Positions 7,235 to 12,981 of a stretch of DNA of 12,981 nt are shown piece by piece. The DNA is from Piscirickettsiaceae bacterium. GTDB lineage: Bacteria > Pseudomonadota > Gammaproteobacteria > Nitrosococcales > Methylophagaceae. Every line of letters begins with the position of its first letter. Positions within the stretch are counted from its first letter, which is position 1. Location: assembly GCA_030627065.1 (NCBI GenBank), contig DAOUSV010000028.1, positions 1-12,981 of the forward strand. Reading direction: 5' to 3'. The notes under the pieces are model-generated. The model was not told the origin of the DNA. It did not search any database and worked only from the letters and a program-made list of their open reading frames with translations. A program made the translations under genes and the position numbers.

Positions 7235-8248
7235 ATGAATTTACCTAATGCTATAAAAGCGGTGATTGCTCAACAAGACTTATCAACTGACGATATGTCT
7301 TCAGTAATGCAACTCATTATGACTGGCGAAGCAACACCGGCTCAAATTGGGGGCTTCTTAGTCGGTTTACAAATGAAAGGTGAAACAGTCACCGAAATAG
7401 CAGCTGCTGCTAAAGTAATGCGTAGTCTTGCCACCCCCGTTGAAATTGCCGGTAATCATATTGTTGATACCTGTGGTACTGGTGGTGATGGCGCAAGCAC
7501 CTTTAATGTATCAACCGCGAGTGCCTTTGTGGTCGCCGCTGCCGGTGCAAAAGTAGCTAAACACGGTAACCGTTCTATTAGTAGTAGCTCAGGCAGTGCT
7601 GATGTTTTAGAAGCGGCTGGCGTCAATTTAGACATCACGCCTGAACACGTTAAACATTGTGTTGATACCGTCAATATTGGTTTTATGTTTGCTCAAAAAC
7701 ATCATGGGGCGATGAAGTTTGCCATTGGCCCTCGTCGTGAAATGGCAGTACGTACACTTTTCAACCTACTTGGCCCTTTAACTAATCCTGCACAAGCACC
7801 TAATCAAGTATTGGGCGTGTTTGATAAGCAATGGGTTGAGCCTATGGCACGTGTTTTAAAAGAACTAGGTAGTGATCATGTATTGGTCGTTCATGCTGAT
7901 GATGGGCTTGATGAAGTAAGCATTGGCTCAGCAACTAGCGTTTCCGAGCTTAAAAATGGTGTTATTTCAAACTATACTATCCAACCTGAAGACTTTGGCT
8001 TGCAACGCTGTAATATTGAACAATTAGCAGTAAGTAATGCACAAGAAAGTCTAAACATCATTAAAGATCTATTTGCAGGCAAACAAGGCGGCGCACGCGA
8101 CATCGTTGTTCTTAATGCTGGCGCAGCTATTTATGCTGCAGGTCTTGCTGATAACTTAGCTGACGGTATAAAGTTAGCACAAACTCATATTGATAATGGT
8201 GGTGCTCAAGCTAAACTTGATGCTCTTATCATTTGTAGTAACTCATAA
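7235..8248 (+). CDS. trpD: Anthranilate phosphoribosyltransferase
   Basis: Transfers the phosphoribosyl group of PRPP to anthranilate. The 337-residue product shows the glycine-rich PRPP loop DTCGTGGDG (78-86), NVSTASAFVVAAAG (91-104), KHGNR (109-113) and the long signature FAIGPRREMAVRTLFNLLGPLTNP, in the order found in TrpD. The N-terminal helical bundle (about 1-65) is intact, and the MxGEATPAQIGGFL segment is characteristic. Only 2 bases separate it from the trpG stop, with no clear ribosome site, so re-initiation after trpG is likely. trpC follows 15 bases downstream. Confidence 0.96.
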   Translation: MNLPNAIKAVIAQQDLSTDDMSSVMQLIMTGEATPAQIGGFLVGLQMKGETVTEIAAAAKVMRSLATPVEIAGNHIVDTCGTGGDGASTFNVSTASAFVVAAAGAKVAKHGNRSISSSSGSADVLEAAGVNLDITPEHVKHCVDTVNIGFMFAQKHHGAMKFAIGPRREMAVRTLFNLLGPLTNPAQAPNQVLGVFDKQWVEPMARVLKELGSDHVLVVHADDGLDEVSIGSATSVSELKNGVISNYTIQPEDFGLQRCNIEQLAVSNAQESLNIIKDLFAGKQGGARDIVVLNAGAAIYAAGLADNLADGIKLAQTHIDNGGAQAKLDALIICSNS

Positions 8249-8263
8249 ATTAAAGAATTAAAC

Positions 8264-9061
8264 ATGGCTAATACTCCTGATATTTTAAAAAAAATCATTC
8301 AACGTAAATTTGAAGAAGTTAATGAGCGAAAAGAAAAAGTCACTCAACAGCAATTAATTGGCGTTGCTGAAAAAGCAGATACACCTCGCGGTTTTGTTGC
8401 GGCTATTGAAGCCAAAATTAATGCAGGTGAAGCCGCGGTTATTGCTGAAATTAAGAAAGCATCACCAAGCAAAGGTTTATTACGTGAAAACTTTATCCCT
8501 GCTGAAATAGCCAAAAGCTATGAACAACATGGTGCGGCTTGCTTATCAGTATTAACTGATCATGATTTCTTCCAAGGCCATGAGTTCTACTTGCAAGAAG
8601 CACGCGAAGCTTGCTCACTTCCTGTTATTCGTAAAGACTTTATTATCGATCCGTATCAAGTATTTGAGGCCCGGGCTATTAGTGCCGATGCGATTTTATT
8701 GATTGTATCTGCTCTGAATGATGAGCAATTACTTGATCTTAGTGATCTTGCAATGCAATTAGATATGGATGTATTAGTTGAAGTGCATGATTTGGCAGAA
8801 CTAGAACGTGCACTTTTATTGAACTTGCCATTAATTGGTATCAATAACCGTAACCTAAGCACCTTTGAAACCAGCTTAGATACAACACTAGATCTATTAG
8901 GTCGGATCCCTGAAGGTCATACAGTGATCACTGAAAGTGGTATTCACTTGCCTGCGGATGTTGCCTTAATGCGCGAACATCATGTTAATGGATTTTTAGT
9001 CGGTGAAACCTTTATGCGTGCTGAAGATCCAGGTAAGAAATTAAGCGAACTATTTAATTGA
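8264..9061 (+). CDS. trpC: Indole-3-glycerol phosphate synthase (monofunctional)
   Basis: Closes the indole ring to form indole-3-glycerol phosphate. The 265 residues make one TIM barrel without the TrpF domain that is fused to TrpC in E. coli. Catalytic positions are kept: Glu62 and Lys64 in IAEIKKASPSKG, Lys124 in RKDFIIDPYQ, Glu173 in VEVHD, Asn194 in IGINNRNL and Ser225 in TESG. FLVGETFMR near the C-terminus forms the phosphate site. It is the last gene of the plus-strand group, preceded by AAAGAA. The structured repeat begins 13 bases after its stop and lies between it and the converging crp gene. trpF, trpA and trpB are absent here and must be elsewhere if the pathway is complete. Confidence 0.96.
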   Translation: MANTPDILKKIIQRKFEEVNERKEKVTQQQLIGVAEKADTPRGFVAAIEAKINAGEAAVIAEIKKASPSKGLLRENFIPAEIAKSYEQHGAACLSVLTDHDFFQGHEFYLQEAREACSLPVIRKDFIIDPYQVFEARAISADAILLIVSALNDEQLLDLSDLAMQLDMDVLVEVHDLAELERALLLNLPLIGINNRNLSTFETSLDTTLDLLGRIPEGHTVITESGIHLPADVALMREHHVNGFLVGETFMRAEDPGKKLSELFN

Positions 9062-9074
9062 GACCTTTGCACGA

Positions 9075-9183
9075 GTCGTCTTTTCTACCATACCTGCGTT
9101 TAAAATAGTCTCAAAATGCTCATTTGCATTAGTAAACTGCACTTTTTCGACTATTTTTGCCTTGTTATCACAAAAAATACTTA
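9075..9183 (+). repeat. 109-base structured intergenic repeat, copy 2 (trpC-crp gap)
   Basis: Same orientation, length and ends (GTCGTC...ATACTTA) as the copy at 4328-4436. Its middle stem is longer and unbroken: AAAATAGTC (9102-9110) pairs with GACTATTTT (9149-9157). The apical stem TTTGC/GTAAA keeps pairing with one G-U wobble. It fills most of the gap between the convergent genes trpC and crp and may end or separate their transcripts, although no classic U-tailed terminator is evident. Confidence 0.8.
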
Positions 9184-9197
9184 TCCAGCATAAGCTC

Positions 9198-9863
9198 TCA
9201 AGTATTTCCACGATGTGCATCGTCATAAACAATCATCGTTTTTCCGTGAGCCCATAAAACACCTTGTTCCTGAAGATCTTTTAATACGCGTCCAGCCATT
9301 TCACGTGAACAACCTACCATTCGACTGATCTCTTGTCGTGTCACTTTAATTTGCTTGCCTTCTTCATGATGCATAGCATCCGGCTGTGCCGCCAATTCAT
9401 GTAATGCAGCTTCTACGCGTCCCGCCACATCCAAAAACACCATATCACCGGCTTTACGTGTGGCTAATACTAAACGTTTTGCCATCTGCTCGGCAAGGTG
9501 TTGCAATAAGCTAGGATAGCACTCCTTAAGATCGGTACCCGCTAATAACTTTATTTGTTGGTAACTGATTTCTTCTGTTTTGCAATCAGTTCTAGCTCGA
9601 ATGGTTACGCTACGTTCAGCGACATCTAAAAACAAACCAATTTCACCCAAGAAATCACCTTGACTCAAATTAGCAAGAATAAGTTCTTCACCATCTTCAT
9701 TTTCCATGCTGATAGAAACCGAGCCTTCACGTAAATAAAATAACGTATCTGCCCGATCACCTGGACGAATCAAAATAGATTTTGCCGGATAGTGCTTGCT
9801 ATGACAGCAACGAAAAAAATCTGCTAATTCTGTTTCTATTTTTTTATACTTCACATAATCCAT
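9198..9863 (-). CDS. crp: cAMP receptor protein / Vfr-type global regulator
   Basis: A 221-residue transcription factor of the Crp-Fnr family, very close to E. coli CRP and Pseudomonas Vfr along its length. The cyclic-nucleotide domain is about 10-120, with the phosphate-binding cassette GEIGLF (73-78) and ERS (83-85) containing the Arg and Ser that hold the cAMP phosphate. A dimer helix follows (about 115-143), then FLDVAGRV and the helix-turn-helix TRQEISRMVGCSREMAGRVLK (175-195). Arg187, Glu188 and Arg192 match the base-reading residues of E. coli CRP, so a TGTGA-N6-TCACA target is expected. Two oddities: Ala134 replaces the Thr (E. coli T127) that contacts the adenine, and Met-Ala replaces Thr-Val in the recognition helix. 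The ATG at 9863 has AGGA 8 bases upstream. The trpC-crp-osmC neighbourhood resembles that of Pseudomonas vfr. Confidence 0.93.
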   Translation of the reverse strand: MDYVKYKKIETELADFFRCCHSKHYPAKSILIRPGDRADTLFYLREGSVSISMENEDGEELILANLSQGDFLGEIGLFLDVAERSVTIRARTDCKTEEISYQQIKLLAGTDLKECYPSLLQHLAEQMAKRLVLATRKAGDMVFLDVAGRVEAALHELAAQPDAMHHEEGKQIKVTRQEISRMVGCSREMAGRVLKDLQEQGVLWAHGKTMIVYDDAHRGNT

Positions 9864-9892
9864 CTAGGGTTCCTATTCTTTCAAAACAGCCT

Positions 9893-9905
9893 ACCCTATT
9901 AGGGT
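9893..9905. promoter_or_regulatory. 13-bp palindrome in the crp leader, possible operator
   Basis: ACCCTA and TAGGGT flank a single central base (9893-9905). A further TAGGGT half-site lies at 9865-9870, next to the crp start. The palindrome falls about 30 bases before the crp ATG and downstream of a possible -10 (TATAAT on the minus strand, 9936-9931), a position fitting a repressor site or a small leader hairpin. It is not a CRP consensus. The binding protein is unknown. Confidence 0.35.
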
Positions 9906-10154
9906 CAAGATGTTTTTTTAAAATATAGTCATTATATTTGAGAGATAATGGAGGTTAAATCAATCCAATACTACTAATTTATACTTGTTAAAAAGAGACT
10001 TAAATATTTCTGTATAACGGCTGAAATTAAATCTAATCCTTCAAGCGTTCTTCAATTTCTATACTAAAGCGGGGTTGATGCTAGATTAGCAGTTTCTAAT
10101 GAGCGTTGTCCACTTCAATCGTAACTATTGGGGGGCTTAATCGTCCGCTAATTC
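9906..10154. other. Intergenic stretch without a recognisable gene
   Basis: Apart from the possible crp promoter, this AT-rich segment has stops in all frames and no clear RNA gene. Minus-strand reading gives short stretches between stops, but none could be matched to a family. It is probably decayed sequence belonging to the scar that follows. Confidence 0.5.
9931..9936 (-). promoter_or_regulatory. Possible -10 box of crp
   Basis: TATAAT on the minus strand, about 70 bases before the crp ATG. The best -35 at 17 bases spacing (TTTAAC) is poor. No CRP consensus was found beside it. Tentative. Confidence 0.3.
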
Positions 10155-10336
10155 CTAACATAGAACAAGATTTTTCTTCATTGTAATATCCGTTGGATAA
10201 ATAGCTTGCCCCTCTTGCGCAATAGAACAAGCACGCTCAAATTCATTTAGAAAAACATAAGCGCGAACAATTAAACGATAAGTAAAAATATGTGGATTAT
10301 ATTTAATTTCATTCTGTCCCCATTCCGCAAACAATC
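10155..10336 (-). pseudogene. C-terminal fragment of an unidentified protein, cut by the IS remnant
   Basis: On the minus strand an open frame of about 60 codons runs from the edge of the IS remnant to a TAG at 10157-10155, with no plausible start codon at its head. It reads LFAEWGQNEIKYNPHIFTYR, then LIVRAYVFLNEFERACSIAQ, then EGQAIYPTD and a short basic tail. The amino-acid make-up is coding-like, with an aromatic/Ala-rich helical pattern that recalls a tetratricopeptide-like repeat. I do not recognise the family. It was too short and start-less to count as a gene, and is best read as the remaining 3' end of a gene destroyed by the insertion or a linked deletion. Confidence 0.5.
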
Positions 10337-10353
10337 TGTAGTGGTCAACTATT
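10337..10353. repeat. Left terminal inverted repeat of the IS3-type remnant
   Basis: Begins TGTAGTGG and overlaps the last codon region and TGA stop (10347-10345) of the minus-strand transposase fragment. An overlap of the transposase end with the terminal repeat is common in IS elements. It pairs with 10780-10796. Confidence 0.65.
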
Positions 10354-10551
10354 CTCGGACACTAAACAAGTTTTTTCTTCAGCAATAGCTGGAGCCAAAC
10401 CGTGATTGAATGAACGGGGTCGTTGATAATTATAGTACCCCATCAAGTAACTTCCTATATCTGATTTTGCTTCCTTTAAGCTTATGTAGCCGATAGTCGG
10501 GATCCATTCTGTTTTTAAACTTCTAAAAACACGCTCCATAGGTGCGTTGAC
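10345..10551 (-). pseudogene. IS3-family transposase, C-terminal fragment (left half)
   Basis: The intact part starts at ATG 10539 and gives 64 residues; recognisable homology begins slightly earlier with the codons for N-A-P (10551-10540). It shows the end of the rve/DDE integrase core: NAPMERVFRSLKTEW, where the Glu after NAPM is the expected third acidic catalytic residue, then EAKSDIGSYLMGYYNYQRPR and a final HGLAPAIAEE. These are standard for IS3-group OrfB. Everything N-terminal (the helix-turn-helix OrfA and the first two Asp) is missing, so it is inactive. It ends inside the terminal repeat. Confidence 0.85.
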
Positions 10552-10617
10552 ACTCCTATGTCAACAAAGGAGCGTCAATAGTGTTATGGAAGGATTTTTA
10601 GAAGTTTAAAATCAGAA
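10507..10617. repeat. 111-bp imperfect palindrome joining the two transposase halves
   Basis: The left arm (10507-10560) and right arm (10565-10617) match in inverted orientation at about 41 of 54 positions with one gap. The match includes 17 identical bases coding for the FRSLK motif region. The centre is TCAA (10561-10564). Similarity falls off outside the arms, where the two transposases diverge. Confidence 0.75.
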
Positions 10618-10767
10618 CGTCTTAACCATTTAACCTTTATCAATCATGATACAGTTTGTCACACAGTAGAAAGTTATCTTCATTTTTACAATTACAGGTG
10701 ATTACATTCAATGCTTGGTTATATTATGCCAGCACAAAAAATGGCACAATTAAAAAAAGCGGCTTAA
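10577..10767 (+). pseudogene. IS3-family transposase, C-terminal fragment (right half), frameshifted and interrupted
   Basis: The plus strand encodes a second, different IS3-type transposase end: NSVME, then RIFRSLKSERLNHLTFINHD, then ESYLHFYNYR-LHSMLGYI and PAQKMAQLKKAA before TAA at 10765-10767. Two lesions are visible. One base is missing in ATGGAAGG (10585-10592), breaking the frame between M-E and R. An in-frame TGA at 10699-10701 stands where an Arg codon is expected, between YNYR and LHS. The N-terminal two-thirds are absent. It is a dead remnant ending shortly before the right terminal repeat. Confidence 0.78.
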
Positions 10768-10779
10768 TTTTTATGCATT

Positions 10780-10796
10780 AATACTTGACCGCTTCA
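10780..10796. repeat. Right terminal inverted repeat of the IS3-type remnant
   Basis: Reads outward to GACCGCTTCA and matches the complement of the left end at 14 of 17 positions. Its last three bases supply the TGA that ends the recombinase fragment on the minus strand. Confidence 0.65.
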
Positions 10797-11009
10797 CTCA
10801 CTATCTTTGGTGTATTCATAGCCATCAATGAGTGTCACGATTTTAATATCAGCACCTAAAATGGAGGCAAACTGACCAAAGGCTTTTAATACTTCTTGCC
10901 GACTTAATCTATCTAAACTTTCTACAATCAGGACCGAGTCGGGAGCAATATCACCGTTATTCACTTTTTAGTGAGCTACCTTTAGCTTAGCGGTTGCTGA
11001 AAAAGAGGG
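10794..11009 (-). pseudogene. Serine site-specific recombinase (resolvase family), internal fragment
   Basis: The minus-strand frame 10964-10794 gives 56 residues: VNNGDIAPDSVLIVESLDRL, then SRQEVLKAFGQFASILGADI and KIVTLIDGYEY. The ESLDRLSR motif with its two Arg residues, followed by (I)VTLxDGxxY, is the hallmark of the catalytic domain of large serine recombinases or resolvases. Homology-like sequence (PSFSATAKLKVAH) continues upstream in the same frame to about 11009, across a TAA at 10970-10968. The start with the catalytic Ser and the whole DNA-binding C-terminus are missing. The reading frame ends with a TGA contributed by the IS terminal repeat, so the element end truncates it. Confidence 0.75.
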
Positions 11010-11148
11010 TGTACTATTAATGTACTAAATTAGCCACATAATGGAATACTATCACTCAAAATAATCACTGATAATAAACTAAACCAACTTAGTGCAAGCT
11101 AATATGGCAAAATTAACGTTATTTCATCAAATATCGGACACGTTTTAC

Positions 11149-11568
11149 ATGAAAGCAAGAATCAAATGGGTTGAAGATTTACAGTTCGTCGGCGAATCGG
11201 GAACCGGCCACACCATTGTTATGGATGGTCCTGAAAAACTAGGTGGTCATGGTACAGGTATGCGCCCAATGGAATTATTACTGCTCGGAATGGGCGGATG
11301 CACATCATTTGATATGGTACAAATGCTGAAAAAAGGTCGCCAAGATATCCGTGACTGTGTGGTCGAAATTGACAGCGAACGCAGTGATGAAATCCCTAAA
11401 GTATTTACGAAAATCCATGTCCGTTACACCATCACAGGTAAAAATGTAAAAGAAGCTCAAGTTAAACGTGCGGTTGAACTATCTACTGAGAAATATTGCT
11501 CAGCGTCATTAATGCTCGCTAAAACAGCAGAAATTACTCACGAATACGAGATTATCGATGTCGACTAA
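11149..11568 (+). CDS. yhfA: OsmC-family protein, YhfA type
   Basis: A 139-residue cytosolic protein closely resembling E. coli YhfA. It starts MKARIKWVEDLQFVGESG, has GMGGCTSFDMV (47-57) with Cys51 and EKYCSASLML (114-123) with Cys117. These are the two cysteines that OsmC/Ohr proteins use for thiol peroxide reduction, but the YhfA branch has no established substrate. The frame is open further upstream to GTG 11092 and ATG 11104, but the family begins at MKAR, and CGGA lies about 10 bases before ATG 11149, so this start is preferred. yhfA adjoins crp in E. coli and an OsmC gene follows vfr in Pseudomonas. Here the same divergent pair is split by the transposon and recombinase scar. The next gene overlaps its 3' end by 11 bases. 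Confidence 0.9.
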   Translation: MKARIKWVEDLQFVGESGTGHTIVMDGPEKLGGHGTGMRPMELLLLGMGGCTSFDMVQMLKKGRQDIRDCVVEIDSERSDEIPKVFTKIHVRYTITGKNVKEAQVKRAVELSTEKYCSASLMLAKTAEITHEYEIIDVD

Positions 11569-12981
11569 TGACTTAAATGAAAACCAGAAAATCTTTGACC
11601 GAATTGAGCAAAGCTATCTTGCAACATGGTGTAGATTCCATCCGGAATCAGCATTAGAGGCAGGCATTGAAGATCATGCTGGTAAATTAACACCTCATGA
11701 TGATGAATCAATTGGCATTCAAATTGTGTTGAATGAAAAATGCCTTGCCGCATTAGATGAAGTTAATACGAAAGAATTAGATTCTGATCGTTTAATTAAC
11801 TATCAGGTCTTACATGGTTGTGCCGAATTAGAACATCATAACTTGATGGATCATGATTGGCGACACCGTGACCCAACTCGCTTTTTACCTATAAATGCAC
11901 TGCATCAATTAACGATTAGACCGGTAGAAAACTTTCGCCAAGCATTAAAAAGTCGCTTAACCGCAATCCCCAATCATTTTCGTGATGCTAAAAACTATCT
12001 AACTGCCGCACCTGAAGTTATCCCTAGAGTTTGGTTAGAAATGGCATTAGCAGAAGCGGAAGCCGGCATAGATTATTGCCACCAGATGCACCATCACCCT
12101 TTAATTCATCAAGCACTGAATAAAGATGATGAATTAGAACAAGCCATTGCTAGTGCCACAAAAGCATTAGAAGGATTTGTACAAACATTAAAGCGACTAC
12201 AAACTAAAGCCGAAGGCAACTTTGCCTGTGGTAGTCGCCATTTTGATCGCTTATTACAATCTCAACACTTTTTACCGATTAATTCGCAGAAGCTCCATCA
12301 GTTTGGTCAACAATTATTCGATAAAACCAAGAAAGACCTTAATGATGCATTAGCTAATAGCACTATCAGCTTAGATGAAGTTCAGCAGCAACATCCAAGT
12401 TCTGACCAATTGTTAGCAACGTATCAACAAGAGATGCAAGCTGCAGAAGACTTTTTACGTCAGCATGATTTAGTAACATTACCTGAAACACAATCACTAA
12501 AAGTCATCTACACACCGGAATTTTTACAACATCAAATTCCTTTTGCCGCTTATCTTGATCCTAGCATTGCCGATCTCAAGCAAACAGGTTATTACTATGT
12601 CACGCCAAGCAGTAATGATGCAGAACTAAGCGAGCATAACTTTGCCGCCATCAGCCAAACTAGTGTGCACGAAGCATGGCCAGGACATCATCTACAATTT
12701 GTCACTGCGAATCAATCGGCACAAGGCAATGCCTTAATTCGTCGCCTTAATCCAAGTGCCACACTTTATGAAGGTTGGGCGCTTTATTGTGAACAAATGA
12801 TGTTAGAGCAAGGCTTTGAACGTCATCAAGGTCAAAAGATCATCATGCTTCGTGATCGCTTATGGCGCGCCTTACGTATTATGATTGATGTTGAAATTCA
12901 AACTCAAGGCTTATCACTTGAAAGTGCCGCCACTAAAATGGTAGATGCGCTTGGCTTTAGCCACAATCAAGCAATGGGCGA
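11558..12981 (+). CDS. DUF885-family metallopeptidase-like protein, 3' end beyond the window
   Basis: The first 474 codons of what is usually a protein of about 560-600 residues. The start is ATG 11558 inside the last codons of yhfA (an 11-base overlap), the only in-frame ATG near the beginning, with ACGAG about 8 bases upstream. Most of the N-terminal part is alpha-helical. The DUF885 signatures are clear: HEAWPGHHLQF (371-381), with His371, Glu372, His377 and His378, and YEGWALYCEQ (404-413), with Glu405. In this family these are presumed metal ligands and catalytic residues of a zinc-peptidase-like site; substrates are largely unknown. There is no signal peptide, so it is probably cytosolic, unlike several exported family members. 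It is probably co-transcribed with yhfA. Confidence 0.87.
   Translation, partial: MSTNDLNENQKIFDRIEQSYLATWCRFHPESALEAGIEDHAGKLTPHDDESIGIQIVLNEKCLAALDEVNTKELDSDRLINYQVLHGCAELEHHNLMDHDWRHRDPTRFLPINALHQLTIRPVENFRQALKSRLTAIPNHFRDAKNYLTAAPEVIPRVWLEMALAEAEAGIDYCHQMHHHPLIHQALNKDDELEQAIASATKALEGFVQTLKRLQTKAEGNFACGSRHFDRLLQSQHFLPINSQKLHQFGQQLFDKTKKDLNDALANSTISLDEVQQQHPSSDQLLATYQQEMQAAEDFLRQHDLVTLPETQSLKVIYTPEFLQHQIPFAAYLDPSIADLKQTGYYYVTPSSNDAELSEHNFAAISQTSVHEAWPGHHLQFVTANQSAQGNALIRRLNPSATLYEGWALYCEQMMLEQGFERHQGQKIIMLRDRLWRALRIMIDVEIQTQGLSLESAATKMVDALGFSHNQAMG

Larger units (their letters stand above)
10337..10796. mobile_element. 460-bp IS3-family remnant: two right halves head to head between terminal inverted repeats
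   Basis: The ends are inverted repeats: TGTAGTGGTCAACTATT (10337-10353) against the complement of 10780-10796, which reads TGAAGCGGTCAAGTATT, 14 of 17 matching. Inside lie two transposase C-terminal fragments pointing outward, minus-strand at left and plus-strand at right, meeting in a long palindrome centred near 10562. Each end therefore corresponds to the right end of an IS3-type element, and both left halves are missing. The flanking bases (ATC at left, CTC at right) do not form a target duplication. The two halves encode clearly different transposases, so the structure probably arose by recombination between related elements rather than by duplication of one. It cannot encode an active transposase. 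Confidence 0.7.

Noticed and set aside
9050..9232. 60-residue minus-strand open frame between trpC and crp
   Set aside because: It runs through the 109-base structured repeat and overlaps the 3' ends of both genes. It has no recognisable motif and is explained by the repeat.
10080..10105. Short inverted repeat GCTA-GAT-TAGC
   Set aside because: Four-base arms are expected by chance in AT-rich sequence, and nothing nearby gives it a role.
10648..10663. CRP-like site (TGATA-N6-TCACA)
   Set aside because: The left half matches only three of five consensus bases, and the sequence is inside the coding remnant of the second transposase.
11092..11148. Longer yhfA start at GTG 11092 or ATG 11104
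   Set aside because: YhfA-type proteins begin at MKAR/MQAR, no ribosome site precedes either upstream codon, and the extra 15-19 residues look non-conserved.
11565..11753. 62-residue minus-strand frame at the start of the DUF885 gene
   Set aside because: It is antisense to a clear DUF885 coding region and has no independent support.

Overview
The window looks like the chromosome of an AT-rich gammaproteobacterium. The Crp/Vfr-type regulator, the YhfA-type OsmC protein, the monofunctional TrpC and the order trpG-trpD-trpC-crp-osmC (as I recall it from Pseudomonas, trpGDC-vfr-OsmC) all fit that class. The genus cannot be fixed from the sequence. No tRNA, rRNA or CRISPR array was seen.

Left part, minus strand (1-3490): a tightly packed five-gene operon read right to left. 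It encodes an exported DUF3530 alpha/beta-hydrolase-like protein, a spermidine-synthase-like Rossmann protein, a CPA-family cation/proton antiporter, a two-CBS-domain protein and an L,D-transpeptidase cut off by the window edge. The four junctions overlap by 1, 1, 4 and 4 bases, so the genes are almost certainly co-translated. The operon is divergent from rpe, and the two best promoter candidates share part of their -10 boxes.

Middle part, plus strand (3629-9061): rpe, gph, trpE, trpG, trpD and trpC. gph/trpE overlap as ATGA, and trpE-G-D-C are separated by 2-15 bases. The set covers chorismate to indole-3-glycerol phosphate except for trpF; trpF, trpA and trpB are not in the window. There is no room for a trp leader-peptide attenuator directly before trpE.

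Two 109-base copies of an intergenic repeat (about 75% identical, aligned without gaps) sit after rpe and after trpC. Each folds into a three-tier hairpin, and several paired positions differ between the copies in a compensating way. This is the best candidate for something structured and possibly undescribed.

Right part (9198-12981): crp/vfr on the minus strand converges on trpC. The YhfA-type OsmC gene is next to crp, as in E. coli and Pseudomonas, but here about 1.3 kb of genetic debris separates them. The debris comprises a C-terminal fragment of an unknown protein, a 460-bp palindromic remnant made of two IS3-family right halves joined head to head between matching terminal inverted repeats, and a serine-recombinase fragment that stops at the IS boundary. 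After osmC, overlapping it by 11 bases, begins a DUF885 metallopeptidase-like gene that runs off the window.
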